Part shown: positions 7,966 through 16,860 of the stretch, one piece after another | How positions within the stretch are numbered: the first letter of the stretch is position 1 | Layout: the number at the start of each line of letters is the position of its first letter | Assembly: GCA_045562555.1 (NCBI GenBank) | Contig: JBJKVO010000015.1 | Coordinates: forward strand, 558,001 to 622,000 | Length of the DNA stretch: 64,000 bases | Reading direction: 5' to 3' | Source: UBA2588 sp002339805 | GTDB taxonomy: Bacteria > Chloroflexota > Dehalococcoidia > Lucifugimonadales > UBA3495 | The notes under the pieces: generated by a model | Told to the model about the DNA's origin: nothing | The model's database searches: none | The model's input: the letters and a program-made list of their open reading frames with translations, nothing else | Translations under genes and position numbers: made by a program

Positions 7966-10240
7966 TCAGGTATTCTATTATTTTACTAGGGGTTATTGGT
8001 AACGAGTTTATTCGTATCCCTAATGCGTCATTGATCGCATTATGAATTGCTGACAAAGGGGGAATTATAGGTGCTTCACCAACTCCGCGTAATCCAAATG
8101 GATGTCTTGGATTAGGAACCGTTACCATAACAGAATCGATCATCGGGACATCAAGGCTAGTTGGCATGCGGTAGTCAAGGAAACTTGCGTTATCAACGGC
8201 TCCATTATCATTATATACATATTCCTCATTCAGAGCCCAGCCTATTCCTTGTACAGTAGCTCCTTGAATTTGGCCTTCCACATAGCTAGGGTGCGCAGGG
8301 AAACCTACATCTAAGAAAGAAGTGCATTTGAGGATAGTTACTTTTCCGGTTTCAGGATCTACTTCAACATCTATAATGTTTCCAGCTATAATCGGTCCTA
8401 CTCCTGTAGAAGTGGCGGAGGCGGAGCACGTGATTGGGCCACCACTGCCCATTTGCCTTCTAGCTATATCTTTAAAAGATAATTGATCTTTGGGATTTTT
8501 AGCACATGTGAATATGCCATTTTTAAATTGTACGTCCTCTGATTGGACTTCCCAAAATAATGAAGCTCGGTTTTTCATTTCTTGAATCACTAGGTAGGAA
8601 GCCTCGATTGCGGCGAGTCCTGTATCATATGCTGTTCTGCTGCCCCCTGTGTTAGCGGTATAACCAACCATGTCCGTGTCTGCAACAATAGGAGATACAT
8701 CTTCGGAAGTAAGTCCTAGAATTTCTGCGGCTTGCATGGCCACAGCCGTCCTAGAGCCTCCAATGTCTACAGAGCCTGTGATCAAGTTAATGGTTCCATT
8801 GCTATTCACATTGATTGTAGCTGATGAAACTTGGCCTCCTTGCCAACGATATCCAACGGCGATCCCTCGCCCTTGGTTAGGTTTGCTTAGTTTTTCCTTA
8901 TAATGAGCATGGTCTTTCATCGCTTCTTCTAGTTCTATACATCCAATTTTAGGGTGTCGAACTCCATTGGGCATTCGGTCACCTTCTTTAACAGCATTTA
9001 GTAACCTAAGTTCGATAGGATCTATGTTTAGGATGTTGGCAGCTTCGTCAATCACAGGCTCAATAGCAAATGCTCCTTGAGGCTGACCTGGTGCTCGGTA
9101 AGCTTGAACTTTTTGTTTGTTACACACGACATCATATCCGTCTATCAAAAGGTGCTCAATTTTGTATGGGCCAGTCGCGCATAGGGTTGCGCCACCTACA
9201 GGAGAACCGGGATATGCGCCTGCTTCGAAATACATTGTTAATTCTGCTGCAGTGATTAAGCCAGATTTGGTAAATCCAATCTTTGCTTTAGCCCAAGTAG
9301 CGGAAGTGGGCCCCGTCCCTTCGAAAACATCTTTTCTGGACATTATAACTTTGACAGGTTTACCACTTTTCTTAGATAAGACAGCTGCGACCGGCTCTAG
9401 GTAAGTGGTGGCTTTGGCTCCAAAGCCACCACCTATTTCAGTTGGTGTGACTTTCACCATGGATTCTGGGAGTCCTAAGATCGCAGCAGTCGCCGATCGT
9501 ACACCAAAGGCACCTTGAGTACATGTCCAAATGTGGACTCTTCCATCTCCAGGCCAAGTAGCAGTTGAAGCGTGTGGTTCTATGTAACCTTGGTGGACTG
9601 TTTCTGTTGTGAATTCTCTTTCCAAAATAAAATCAGAGGCATCAAATCCTTCTGCAGTGTTTCCAAGTTTATGTTGGATGTGACTAGCTATATTACTTCT
9701 TTTGCCTGAATCTTCACCTCGAGCAAAACGTTCCGATTTCACGTGTGTTGTCATATCATCATGAAGCAATGGGGCATCTGGTTTGATAGCGTCTTTATAG
9801 GTGAGTACTGGTTGTAAAATGTCGTATTCAACTTTGATAAGGTCCAGAGCTACTTCTGCAACATGAGAATTTGTGGCTGCCACTGCAGCAATAGCATGAC
9901 CTTTGTATAATACTTTGTTATGAGCCATTAAATGTTCAGCCATCAATCTTGCATTAGCCCTTGTTTCAGCTAAATCAATCATTTGGTCTTCTATTATGGG
10001 GAAATCTTTATGCGTCATGACTGCCTCAACTCCTGGTAAAGCTTCGGCAGCTGTCGTGTCGATTGATTTTAAAATGGCATGAGGATGCGGACTTCTAAGT
10101 ACTTTGCCATAGAGCATGTTAGAAAGCTGGATGTCTGCCCCGTACTTTGCTGCGCCAGTAACTTTTTCATATCCATCATGTCGGACTGGTCTTGTGCCTA
10201 CCACGTTGTATTGGGTACCGGAATATATGTTAGTAGCCAT
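7952..10240 (-). CDS. Xanthine dehydrogenase-family molybdopterin-binding subunit
   Basis: A 762-residue large subunit of the molybdenum hydroxylase family (xanthine, aldehyde, CO dehydrogenase type). The N-terminal part has VGTRPVRHDGYEKVTGAAKYGAD, typical of the family; the Mo-cofactor contacts include GGFGAK and AYRAPGQPQ; the catalytic glutamate is in GVGEAPIIPP near the C terminus. The ATG at 10240 is chosen because AAGGAG sits 4 bases upstream; a longer frame to 10267 lacks a site. No FAD or 2Fe-2S subunit gene is adjacent, so partners must lie elsewhere or electrons leave another way. It is followed by, and overlaps, the alpha-hydroxy-acid oxidase. The substrate is unknown. Confidence 0.88.
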   Translation of the reverse strand: MATNIYSGTQYNVVGTRPVRHDGYEKVTGAAKYGADIQLSNMLYGKVLRSPHPHAILKSIDTTAAEALPGVEAVMTHKDFPIIEDQMIDLAETRANARLMAEHLMAHNKVLYKGHAIAAVAATNSHVAEVALDLIKVEYDILQPVLTYKDAIKPDAPLLHDDMTTHVKSERFARGEDSGKRSNIASHIQHKLGNTAEGFDASDFILEREFTTETVHQGYIEPHASTATWPGDGRVHIWTCTQGAFGVRSATAAILGLPESMVKVTPTEIGGGFGAKATTYLEPVAAVLSKKSGKPVKVIMSRKDVFEGTGPTSATWAKAKIGFTKSGLITAAELTMYFEAGAYPGSPVGGATLCATGPYKIEHLLIDGYDVVCNKQKVQAYRAPGQPQGAFAIEPVIDEAANILNIDPIELRLLNAVKEGDRMPNGVRHPKIGCIELEEAMKDHAHYKEKLSKPNQGRGIAVGYRWQGGQVSSATINVNSNGTINLITGSVDIGGSRTAVAMQAAEILGLTSEDVSPIVADTDMVGYTANTGGSRTAYDTGLAAIEASYLVIQEMKNRASLFWEVQSEDVQFKNGIFTCAKNPKDQLSFKDIARRQMGSGGPITCSASATSTGVGPIIAGNIIDVEVDPETGKVTILKCTSFLDVGFPAHPSYVEGQIQGATVQGIGWALNEEYVYNDNGAVDNASFLDYRMPTSLDVPMIDSVMVTVPNPRHPFGLRGVGEAPIIPPLSAIHNAINDALGIRINSLPITPSKIIEYLNESN

Positions 10241-10263
10241 AACACTCCTTCTTACATTTACTA

Positions 10264-11172
10264 TCAAGTTGGGGTTGCGTCGAAAGGCTCGATAATTAGT
10301 ATCCTATCAAATCCTTGCAGATCTTGCTTGAGTGTGATTTTGCTCAGCGGATAAATTCTTTTTGTAAGATTGATCAGGGTATTTGCATGTGAATTGTCTA
10401 TTTCAAGGAAAATGGTTGAATTGCGTTTGACATGCAATGTACTTTTCTCTAACAGTTTAGAAATGAACTGCGTGCCGTCCAGTCCACCATCTAATGCTTG
10501 AATAGGTTCCCAAGAAAGTTCTTTTTCTAGTTTACTAATGCGGTCAGTCGGTATATATGGCAAGTTGGACGCTATGATGTCGAATTGTTCGGTAGTACTA
10601 GCAAACAAATCTCCAACTTCGAAAGTGATTTGATGGGATACTTTGTGCTTATTTGCATTTTGGTGTGCGACTGCGATCGCTGTTTCTGAAATATCTACAG
10701 CATAGAATCCGTAATCTGGTCTCATAATGGCTAAAGAGACCGCTATAACTCCACTTCCTGTTCCAATATCTGCAACGGATAAGGATCGAATATTTTCTGT
10801 GAAATTGAGAATTTCTTCTACTAATAATTCCGTCTCTGGACGAGGTATAAGGGTATGGGAATTTATAGAAAAATCCAGTCCATAAAAAGGCTGGTTTCCT
10901 AGGATATACGAGAGTGGTTCTCTTTGTACCCTGCGGTTTAATATTGACTCAATGGTATCCAATTGAGATTGAGGAATGATTAACTTTGTGGAAGACGCAA
11001 GTTCCACTCGATTAAGATTTAAGGCTTCCATGATTATGATATCTGTTTCAATATCACTGTCTGCTATACCGCTTTGTTGTAATTTAACGGTTATATAGCT
11101 ACGCAGGTTTTGTATGGAATGTTCTTGTTCGATTAGGCTTTGACTTCTTCCATGAGAACTGTCCTTTCCCAA
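10264..11172 (-). CDS. prmC: Release factor glutamine methyltransferase PrmC/HemK
   Basis: A 302-residue SAM-dependent methyltransferase that modifies the Gln of the GGQ motif in peptide release factors. The SAM-binding ADIGTGSGVIAVSLA and the catalytic NLPY (a common variant of NPPY) are present, after a helical N-terminal domain. The only usable start is a TTG at 11172, placing the start 40 bases inside the end of prfA; no ATG or GTG lies in the first 30 codons. Overlap with its substrate gene prfA is the classic arrangement. Start choice is the weak point. Confidence 0.92.
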   Translation of the reverse strand: MGKDSSHGRSQSLIEQEHSIQNLRSYITVKLQQSGIADSDIETDIIIMEALNLNRVELASSTKLIIPQSQLDTIESILNRRVQREPLSYILGNQPFYGLDFSINSHTLIPRPETELLVEEILNFTENIRSLSVADIGTGSGVIAVSLAIMRPDYGFYAVDISETAIAVAHQNANKHKVSHQITFEVGDLFASTTEQFDIIASNLPYIPTDRISKLEKELSWEPIQALDGGLDGTQFISKLLEKSTLHVKRNSTIFLEIDNSHANTLINLTKRIYPLSKITLKQDLQGFDRILIIEPFDATPT

Positions 11173-12212
11173 TCCATAAGGGAAGTTATAATCTCATCCA
11201 AGTTGCCATCCAGGATTTTGTTCAATCCGTAGAAACTTGACGATATTCTATGGTCCGTGATTCTGTCCTGAGGGAAATTATAAGTTCTGATTTTTTCAGA
11301 ACGTTCTGCGCTCCCGACTTGCTCGCGTCTAGTCTTACTTATTTCGTCACTGTGGCGTTGCTGTTCTACTTCGTATATTTTTGCTCTTAACATTGACATT
11401 GCTTTGGTTTTATTTTTGTATTGTGATCTTTCATCTTGACACACTACTACGATTCCGGTTGGATTGTGCACTATCCGAACCGCAGTGGCCACTTTGTTTA
11501 CATTTTGTCCGCCATGCCCGCCAGAGTGGAATATATCAATTCGTAAATCATCTTGATTAATGTTAATTTCTACATCATCTGCTTCGGGCAGGACAGCTAC
11601 AGTTGCGGTAGATGTATGAATTCTACCTTGCGTTTCAGTTTCGGGAATACGTTGGACTCGATGGACGCCTTTCTCGAATTTGAGTTTGCTGTAGACTCCT
11701 TGGCCATGAATGTCAAAGACGATTTTGTTGTATCCGCCTAGATCGGCATTGTGGGAATCCATAATTTCTGTCTTCCATCCATGGAGTTGGGCATATTTAG
11801 TGTAAGTTCTGAATAGATCTGCTGCGAACAGAGTAGCTTCTCTTCCACCGGTTCCTGCACGAATTTCTACTATAACATCACGTTCATCGTTTGGATCTTT
11901 TGGAAGTAAGGCAACCTCTAAATCATCTGCTAAGTTTTTGATCTGATCTGAAATACTGGATAACTCTTGTTTGGCAATATTGCTTAGTTCAGTATCTGAA
12001 GAATCTTGGGCTAGTTCTGCCAAGTCTTTTTGTTCCTCTACGAGTTGTTCATAGGTTCGCCCGATTGTAACTAATTTTTCTAATGAAGATCGTTCTTTAG
12101 CTAAAGTTTGAATTTTGGTGAAATCAGCTGCTATTTCAGGCGTGGCCATAAGCGATTCCAGTTCTTCGTTGCGCCGTAAAATAATTTCAAGTTTGTCGAA
12201 TATTGAAGGCAT
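11133..12212 (-). CDS. prfA: Peptide chain release factor 1
   Basis: A 359-residue class-I release factor reading UAA and UAG. The GGQ peptidyl-tRNA hydrolysis motif is in SGGHGGQNVNKVATAVRI, and the stop-codon recognition domain carries a PETET element, where RF1 has a PxT-type tripeptide. The length matches bacterial RF1. It is co-directional with prmC and overlaps it. RF1, rather than RF2, is compatible with UGA being used for selenocysteine elsewhere in the window. Confidence 0.95.
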   Translation of the reverse strand: MPSIFDKLEIILRRNEELESLMATPEIAADFTKIQTLAKERSSLEKLVTIGRTYEQLVEEQKDLAELAQDSSDTELSNIAKQELSSISDQIKNLADDLEVALLPKDPNDERDVIVEIRAGTGGREATLFAADLFRTYTKYAQLHGWKTEIMDSHNADLGGYNKIVFDIHGQGVYSKLKFEKGVHRVQRIPETETQGRIHTSTATVAVLPEADDVEININQDDLRIDIFHSGGHGGQNVNKVATAVRIVHNPTGIVVVCQDERSQYKNKTKAMSMLRAKIYEVEQQRHSDEISKTRREQVGSAERSEKIRTYNFPQDRITDHRISSSFYGLNKILDGNLDEIITSLMDWERTVLMEEVKA

Positions 12213-12303
12213 GACTATCCGTATATTGATGATTGAATTTAGTTGATTCTATCTTAATGTATATCTATATACAATGATGGTATCTGGTTTATTTGGGAGA
12301 AAA

Positions 12304-13023
12304 TTAAGGTTTTGTACCTGTATGTATGGCTATTGTTCCTATACCTAATTTAATATATGTTACATTTACTAATCCGCACTTCTCGAATAATAACTTCAAC
12401 TGTTCTGCATCAATGAAATTATCTACTGATTGAGGAAGATATGAATATGCGTTACGGTTATTACTGATCAAAGAACCCACAACTGGGACAATTTTATTAA
12501 AATATAGCCCTATGATTTTGCCTATTATTTTAGTTTTGTAAGGAGTTAATTCTAGTGTGGATACGATTCCTCCGGGTTTAGCGATTCTGACCATTTCGGA
12601 AATGGCTTGCTCTAGGTTAGGCATATTTCGAAGACTGAATCCTGCAGTCACAACGTCAGCTGTATTTGATTTTATTGGTAAATTGACTGCGGTGCTAGCA
12701 AAATAAGAATTTTTGTGATGTTCATTAGAATTCTTGTTTTTGGATATAGCTAATTTCAGCATTTCAGGTAATATGTCTGTACTGATTACCTGGTTTACTG
12801 AAGGGATTGAAGATAATTTTCTGGAAATGTCTCCAGTACCTGTAGCTATATCTACACAAACTTGAGGATGATTGGCAGATACTATCTTGGTTAGTTTGGT
12901 TTTCCAGATGTGATGCATACCTAAAGTCATGATGGTGTTCATCTGGTCATAGTGTTTAGTTATATTACTGAATACACTATTTACATAGGATTGCTCAGGT
13001 TCTTTCCGTTGTGTGTTACCCAA
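12304..13023 (-). CDS. menG: Demethylmenaquinone methyltransferase (UbiE/MenG)
   Basis: A 239-residue SAM-dependent methyltransferase with DIATGTGDISRKL (SAM site) and the UbiE signature AGFSLRNMPN. It performs the last C-methylation of menaquinone. The start is a TTG 4 bases after the ubiX homologue stop; the nearest downstream ATG would remove the conserved N-terminal helix. Four genes run on the same strand with tiny gaps or overlaps (ubiD, ubiA, ubiX, ubiE homologues), which together look like the late quinone steps. Confidence 0.9.
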   Translation of the reverse strand: MGNTQRKEPEQSYVNSVFSNITKHYDQMNTIMTLGMHHIWKTKLTKIVSANHPQVCVDIATGTGDISRKLSSIPSVNQVISTDILPEMLKLAISKNKNSNEHHKNSYFASTAVNLPIKSNTADVVTAGFSLRNMPNLEQAISEMVRIAKPGGIVSTLELTPYKTKIIGKIIGLYFNKIVPVVGSLISNNRNAYSYLPQSVDNFIDAEQLKLLFEKCGLVNVTYIKLGIGTIAIHTGTKP

Positions 13024-13027
13024 CTGT

Positions 13028-13624
13028 TTATTTACCTAGGTATCTAAATTTTTCTGGTAACTCGGTCTCTATTCCTAGTTGTATTAGAACTTTAGCTACG
13101 AAATAATCTACTATTTCCGCTGTTGTTTCGAGCCCTAAATAAAATGGAGGATCGGTTGGCATGATAGTTGCTCCCATGGTTGCTAGCTTGGTTAAATTAC
13201 TCAAATGGATAGCATGTAAGGGAGTTTCTCTAGGAATTATTGTCAAAGGTCTTTTTTCTTTCAGGCAAACGTCTGCTGAACGAAGCAAAAGATTGTTGGT
13301 GATCCCATTGCCTAAGCTCGCTACGCTATTCATACTGCACGGTACAATGATCATTCCGTTGGTATGATAACTACCACTTGCAATGGGTGCTGTGAGGTCT
13401 CCAACTGCATAATTGGTATAATTGGGGTATTCAGACCATTCTAAGATATCGGTTTGGTATGACGTTGACAATTCTTGATCCCAAACCAATTTGGAAGCAT
13501 TAGAAAAGACAGTAACCACTTCCAGTTCTTTTGCTAGTAGGGAGTCTACTATTTTCTTGGAAATAATTACTCCGCTAGCTCCGGAAATACCTACTATGTA
13601 AGGGTGTTTCGGCTGCATGTTCAT
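13028..13624 (-). CDS. ubiX: Flavin prenyltransferase UbiX-type
   Basis: A 198-residue UbiX/Pad1-type flavoprotein that makes prenylated FMN, the cofactor of UbiD decarboxylases. The N-terminal VGISGASGVIISKKI is the FMN-phosphate site, and the C-terminal PTDPPFYLGLETTAEIVDYFV region is family-typical. Its ATG overlaps the stop of the ubiA homologue (ATGA). Position between ubiA and ubiE homologues supports supply of cofactor to the UbiD enzyme encoded two genes upstream. Confidence 0.92.
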   Translation of the reverse strand: MNMQPKHPYIVGISGASGVIISKKIVDSLLAKELEVVTVFSNASKLVWDQELSTSYQTDILEWSEYPNYTNYAVGDLTAPIASGSYHTNGMIIVPCSMNSVASLGNGITNNLLLRSADVCLKEKRPLTIIPRETPLHAIHLSNLTKLATMGATIMPTDPPFYLGLETTAEIVDYFVAKVLIQLGIETELPEKFRYLGK

Positions 13625-14493
13625 TTGATTATCACACTTATTCCAGTGAATACCAATAGAGCCGTTGATATCAAGCCATTTATTCTAAAGAAAGCGATGT
13701 TAACTTTTGAAAGGTCATTCGGCTTAACTAACATGTTTTCGTAAGCTAGTAGGATGCTCGCGATAGTGCAGCCAACGAAATAGACTGCATTGAGGTTCAT
13801 TAGGATTCCTAGGGTTATCAGGGTTAATATTGAAGCTCCATGGAAAAGTTTTACCAAACTGAGAGCATTCCGAATCCCAAATTTCGCCGGAATTGAATTT
13901 ATGCCATGTTGAGTATCAAAATCATAATCCAAACAAGTATAGATGATGTCAAATCCGCTGGCCCATAAAGTGACTGCTAATCCCAAGATCAGAGGCATAG
14001 CACTAAAAGACCCAGTGACTCCGAACCAGGCTCCTATTGGCGCTATAGCTAATGATGATCCTAACAGAATGTTACAGGCCCAGGTGTAATATTTGGAAAA
14101 TGAATAGAGGGTTATATAAGTAAGAGCAACAGGAGCGAGTAAAAGAACAAATAAGTTGAGCATATATGCGGATACTAAAAATAATCCTACACTTGGAATG
14201 ATTAAAATCCACATATCTTTTCTGTTCAATAATCCGGATTGAAGATGTCGATTCATTGTTCTTGGGTTTTTGGAGTCTTCTTTCTCATTGGCCAATCTGT
14301 TTATTGACATGGCAAATGTACGTGCAGATACCATTGCAAGCGTTACAAATAATAAGTCACTAGTACTTGGGAACCCTTTGGACGCTAGTATTAATGCCAT
14401 GTAAGCGAATGGTAAAGCGAATAGAGACTCCCAAATTCGTATTGAAGACATATATAAAGGGAGTTTTTTTATAAAAGACAATTGTGCAGCCAT
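13621..14493 (-). CDS. UbiA-family prenyltransferase
   Basis: A 290-residue membrane prenyltransferase with eight or nine hydrophobic segments. The first Asp-rich type motif appears as NRLANEKEDSKNPRT (UbiA N-x-x-x-D variant) near residue 65 and the second as DIIYTCLDYDFDTQHG near residue 170. It attaches a polyprenyl tail to an aromatic ring. It starts on the base after the UbiD stop codon. In a cluster with UbiD, UbiX and UbiE homologues it is probably the futalosine-pathway prenyltransferase (MqnP-like), but 4-hydroxybenzoate prenyltransferase cannot be excluded. Confidence 0.88.
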   Translation of the reverse strand: MAAQLSFIKKLPLYMSSIRIWESLFALPFAYMALILASKGFPSTSDLLFVTLAMVSARTFAMSINRLANEKEDSKNPRTMNRHLQSGLLNRKDMWILIIPSVGLFLVSAYMLNLFVLLLAPVALTYITLYSFSKYYTWACNILLGSSLAIAPIGAWFGVTGSFSAMPLILGLAVTLWASGFDIIYTCLDYDFDTQHGINSIPAKFGIRNALSLVKLFHGASILTLITLGILMNLNAVYFVGCTIASILLAYENMLVKPNDLSKVNIAFFRINGLISTALLVFTGISVIIK

Positions 14494-15936
14494 TTAGAAA
14501 CCATATTCCTTCCATCTAGAATCAACAAGTTGTTTTATATCTTCGGTCATTTCAACATCTTCTGGCCAATCAGATGTGTATCCCTCGCCGTCTATTTTGC
14601 GCGTTGCATCTATGCCGAGTTTAGCTCCAAATTTTGCCGATGGATTAGAATGGTCTAAGTCATCTAGAGGTCCTTTGCTTATTAAAATATCAGTGTCGTA
14701 ATTGATGTTGCAAAGTACTCTCCATGCCAATTCCGATATGTTGTGAACATCAACGAACTTATCTACTACTACTATAGTTTTGGTTAAACTTAACAATCCC
14801 ATTCCCCATAGGCCATTCATTACTTTATACGCTTGCCCAGGATACCTCTTATCTATTGAAACTATTAACATATTATGGAATATACCTTCTGCTGGCATGT
14901 TTATGTCATGGACTTCAGGTAAGGTCAATTTGATTAATGGTAAAAATACTCTTTCTGTTACTTTGCCCATCCAGTAGTCTTCTTTAGGAGGTTTACCAAC
15001 AAGAGCAGAGGGATATATTGGATTGTTCCTGTGAGTAATGGTAGTTACGTGCAATACGGGATAGTCAGCAGCTTCTGAATAATATCCTGTGTGATCTCCA
15101 AATGGTCCTTCTATCCTACTCTCGTTCTTTAAAACGTAACCTTCTATTACAATTTCCGAATTTGCAGGAACTTTTAAATTGTTAGATATGCATTTAACTA
15201 ACTTTACGGGGCTGTTTCGTACAAATCCTGCTAACAGCATCTCGTCTACATCAGGAGGTAGCGGAGCTGAGCCTGACCAAATTGTTGCAGGATCAGATCC
15301 AATTGCTATAGAAACATCAAGTTTTTCTGTAGTATTTCGGTAATGGTCTGCGGCTCCTTTATGGGTTTGCCAATGTAATCCGGTAGTATTTTTATCGTAC
15401 ACTTGGATTCTATATATGCCATAGTTTTGTGAAGATTTCTTTGGGTCTTGTGTAATTACTAAAGGTAGCGTAATGAATTTTCCGCCATCCAGTGGCCAAT
15501 TTTTTAGAATTGGCAAGTCAAACAGGTTAACCTGTTCACCAGTATGAATAACTTCCTGACATGGAGCCTGTTTGACAGTTTTAGGTGATAATTTGGCTAT
15601 TTTGAGGAGTTCACCCAGTAGCTTAACTTTAGCTCCGATGGATTTGGGAGGGTTTTGTACTGTGTCCAGCAATGCTGATATCCTGTCAGCAATTTGGTCG
15701 ACATCTTCTACCCCCAATGCTAATGACATTTTTTTATGAGATCCAAAAAGGTTAGTAAGAACAGGTATTGTGTGCCCAGCAACATTCTCAAAGAGAAGAG
15801 CAGGGCCATCGGTAGCCATCATTCGGTCAGTAATTTCGGTAATTTCTAAATCTGTAGATACTTCGGTCTTGACCCTTAGTAGCAAGCCTTGTTTTTCTAA
15901 CTCAATAATATAATCGTTAAGGTTTGAATATTTCAT
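14494..15936 (-). CDS. UbiD-family decarboxylase (menaquinone pathway)
   Basis: A 480-residue prenyl-FMN-dependent decarboxylase. The active-site region IEGPFGDHTGYYSEAADYP near residue 275 contains the conserved Glu and the Asp-His pair. Length matches UbiD and MqnL enzymes. It is the first gene of the quinone run on the minus strand and lies after a 413-base gap. With UbiX, UbiA and UbiE homologues and no menA-F gene in sight, it most likely decarboxylates the prenylated naphthoate of the futalosine route (inference). Confidence 0.9.
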   Translation of the reverse strand: MKYSNLNDYIIELEKQGLLLRVKTEVSTDLEITEITDRMMATDGPALLFENVAGHTIPVLTNLFGSHKKMSLALGVEDVDQIADRISALLDTVQNPPKSIGAKVKLLGELLKIAKLSPKTVKQAPCQEVIHTGEQVNLFDLPILKNWPLDGGKFITLPLVITQDPKKSSQNYGIYRIQVYDKNTTGLHWQTHKGAADHYRNTTEKLDVSIAIGSDPATIWSGSAPLPPDVDEMLLAGFVRNSPVKLVKCISNNLKVPANSEIVIEGYVLKNESRIEGPFGDHTGYYSEAADYPVLHVTTITHRNNPIYPSALVGKPPKEDYWMGKVTERVFLPLIKLTLPEVHDINMPAEGIFHNMLIVSIDKRYPGQAYKVMNGLWGMGLLSLTKTIVVVDKFVDVHNISELAWRVLCNINYDTDILISKGPLDDLDHSNPSAKFGAKLGIDATRKIDGEGYTSDWPEDVEMTEDIKQLVDSRWKEYGF

Positions 15937-16148
15937 TTGCTCATATCTTAAAGTCTATTATTATATGGTAATACAATATTCAATCGGACGTCTAGGGAAA
16001 GCCTCTTACACGTGAAAAGTTTTGGTGATTAGCATTTAATGCTGTTATATGCTCAAGATGCATGTTCTGGATTTTCATCTTAAAAGGGAGCAAATCATAG
16101 TTCAACGCCAGATATGCGTTTTATCACGAGTTAATGTTGCAAATGTAT

Positions 16149-16178
16149 TTGACAATGAGACTCATTCTCATTTATAAT
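16149..16178 (+). promoter_or_regulatory. Sigma70-type promoter, both boxes consensus
   Basis: TTGACA at 16149-16154 and TATAAT at 16173-16178 with an 18-base spacer. Transcription would start near 16185 and run rightward toward an opposite-strand gene, with no ORF in between. Confidence 0.7.
16154..16172 (+). promoter_or_regulatory. Fur-like operator in promoter spacer
   Basis: The 19-base palindrome AATGAGACTCATTCTCATT has perfect 7-base arms (AATGAGA/TCTCATT) and differs by about one base from classical iron-box sequences of the Fur family. It fills the spacer between the -35 and -10 boxes, so a bound repressor would block RNA polymerase. Other Fur-family members (Mur, Zur, PerR) or DtxR-like regulators bind similar palindromes, so the metal is not certain. 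Confidence 0.6.
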
Positions 16179-16184
16179 ATGAAG

Positions 16185-16326
16185 ATATTAAGTTTGGGGG
16201 AATTTATATAGTATTGAAATAAAAAGTTAGACGTCACAATAGGGTCCTGAAACATCGTAGGTTTGAATACGTAGAAATTCAGCCAAGTAGACAGGCCTTC
16301 AAAATTGTGAAACAGTGAAAGCCTGT
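16185..16326 (+). ncRNA. Candidate metal-regulated small RNA or untranslated leader
   Basis: The predicted transcript from the promoter at 16149-16178 crosses about 140 bases with no usable ORF and reaches an imperfect hairpin, ACAGGCCTTC (16291-16300) pairing with GAAAGCCTGT (16317-16326) with one mismatch. No clear T-run follows, so this is a weak terminator. The stretch could encode a RyhB-like repressible small RNA, or read through antisense to the zinc-ribbon gene. Speculative. Confidence 0.3.
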
Positions 16327-16349
16327 TAATGATTAGAGTTGATTAGTTG

Positions 16350-16631
16350 TTATTCGCGGTTATTGCTAAAGCAGTCGCTGCAGTACACAGGCCTATCACC
16401 TCTAGGTTTGAAAGGTACTTGTGCATCTACACCGCATTCGGCGCAAGTAATGTCGAATAGCTCTCTTGGGCCACTAGATCGTTGTTCTGATCTTCTAGTG
16501 CTCCTGCAAGGCTGACATCGTTTTGGTTCATTTACGAACCCTCGTGAATTAAAGAACTCTTGCTCACCTACCGTGAATATGAAATCTGCTCCACAGTCTG
16601 AGCATTGTAATGTTTTATCTGACAGTGCCAC
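16350..16631 (-). CDS. CxxC zinc-ribbon domain protein
   Basis: A 93-residue protein with two treble-clef-like ribbons. The first has CSDCGADF near residue 10 and CQPCRS near residue 39; the second has CAECG near residue 63 and CSDC near residue 84. Short proteins of this type, with the phrase QEFFNSRGFVNEPKRC, are common in Chloroflexota. The start is GTG at 16631 with a full AAGGAGGT site 6 bases upstream, so expression may be high. It probably binds zinc and nucleic acid or protein; no specific role is known. Confidence 0.82.
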   Translation of the reverse strand: MALSDKTLQCSDCGADFIFTVGEQEFFNSRGFVNEPKRCQPCRSTRRSEQRSSGPRELFDITCAECGVDAQVPFKPRGDRPVYCSDCFSNNRE

Positions 16632-16698
16632 CTGTCGACCTCCTTGGGTTGTTTGTAAGAGAATTTTGTAATTTCCCCTACTCCCTCTATTTGGTCAT

Positions 16699-16726
16699 AT
16701 TATATATCCCTTTGCATTATTTGCAA
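16699..16726 (-). promoter_or_regulatory. Promoter for zinc-ribbon gene
   Basis: On the minus strand TTGCAA (16721-16726) and TATAAT (16699-16704) are separated by 16 bases. The start would fall near 16692, about 60 bases before the GTG start of the zinc-ribbon gene. Confidence 0.55.
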
Positions 16727-16860
16727 CTTTTTGTTGCTATAACATTAATTTTTTGCGCATACGATTACGAAAAAAGAAATAAATGTTAAAAATAATGCTG
16801 ATTCCAACTATGATTACTTCATCGGATCTGATAACCACTCGGAATTAGTTATTTAGATTA

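Larger units (their letters stand above)
15937..16349 (+). other. 413-base gap without a protein gene
   Basis: No convincing ORF is seen on either strand. The stretch holds a consensus plus-strand promoter overlapped by a Fur-like palindrome (16149-16178), and an imperfect hairpin at 16291-16326. It is upstream of the minus-strand UbiD gene on the left and downstream of the minus-strand zinc-ribbon gene on the right, so the plus-strand promoter points at no coding gene. Confidence 0.7.

Noticed and set aside
10241..10267. Nine-codon upstream extension of the hydroxylase subunit
   Set aside because: The ATG at 10240 has AAGGAG at the proper distance; the upstream start has none.
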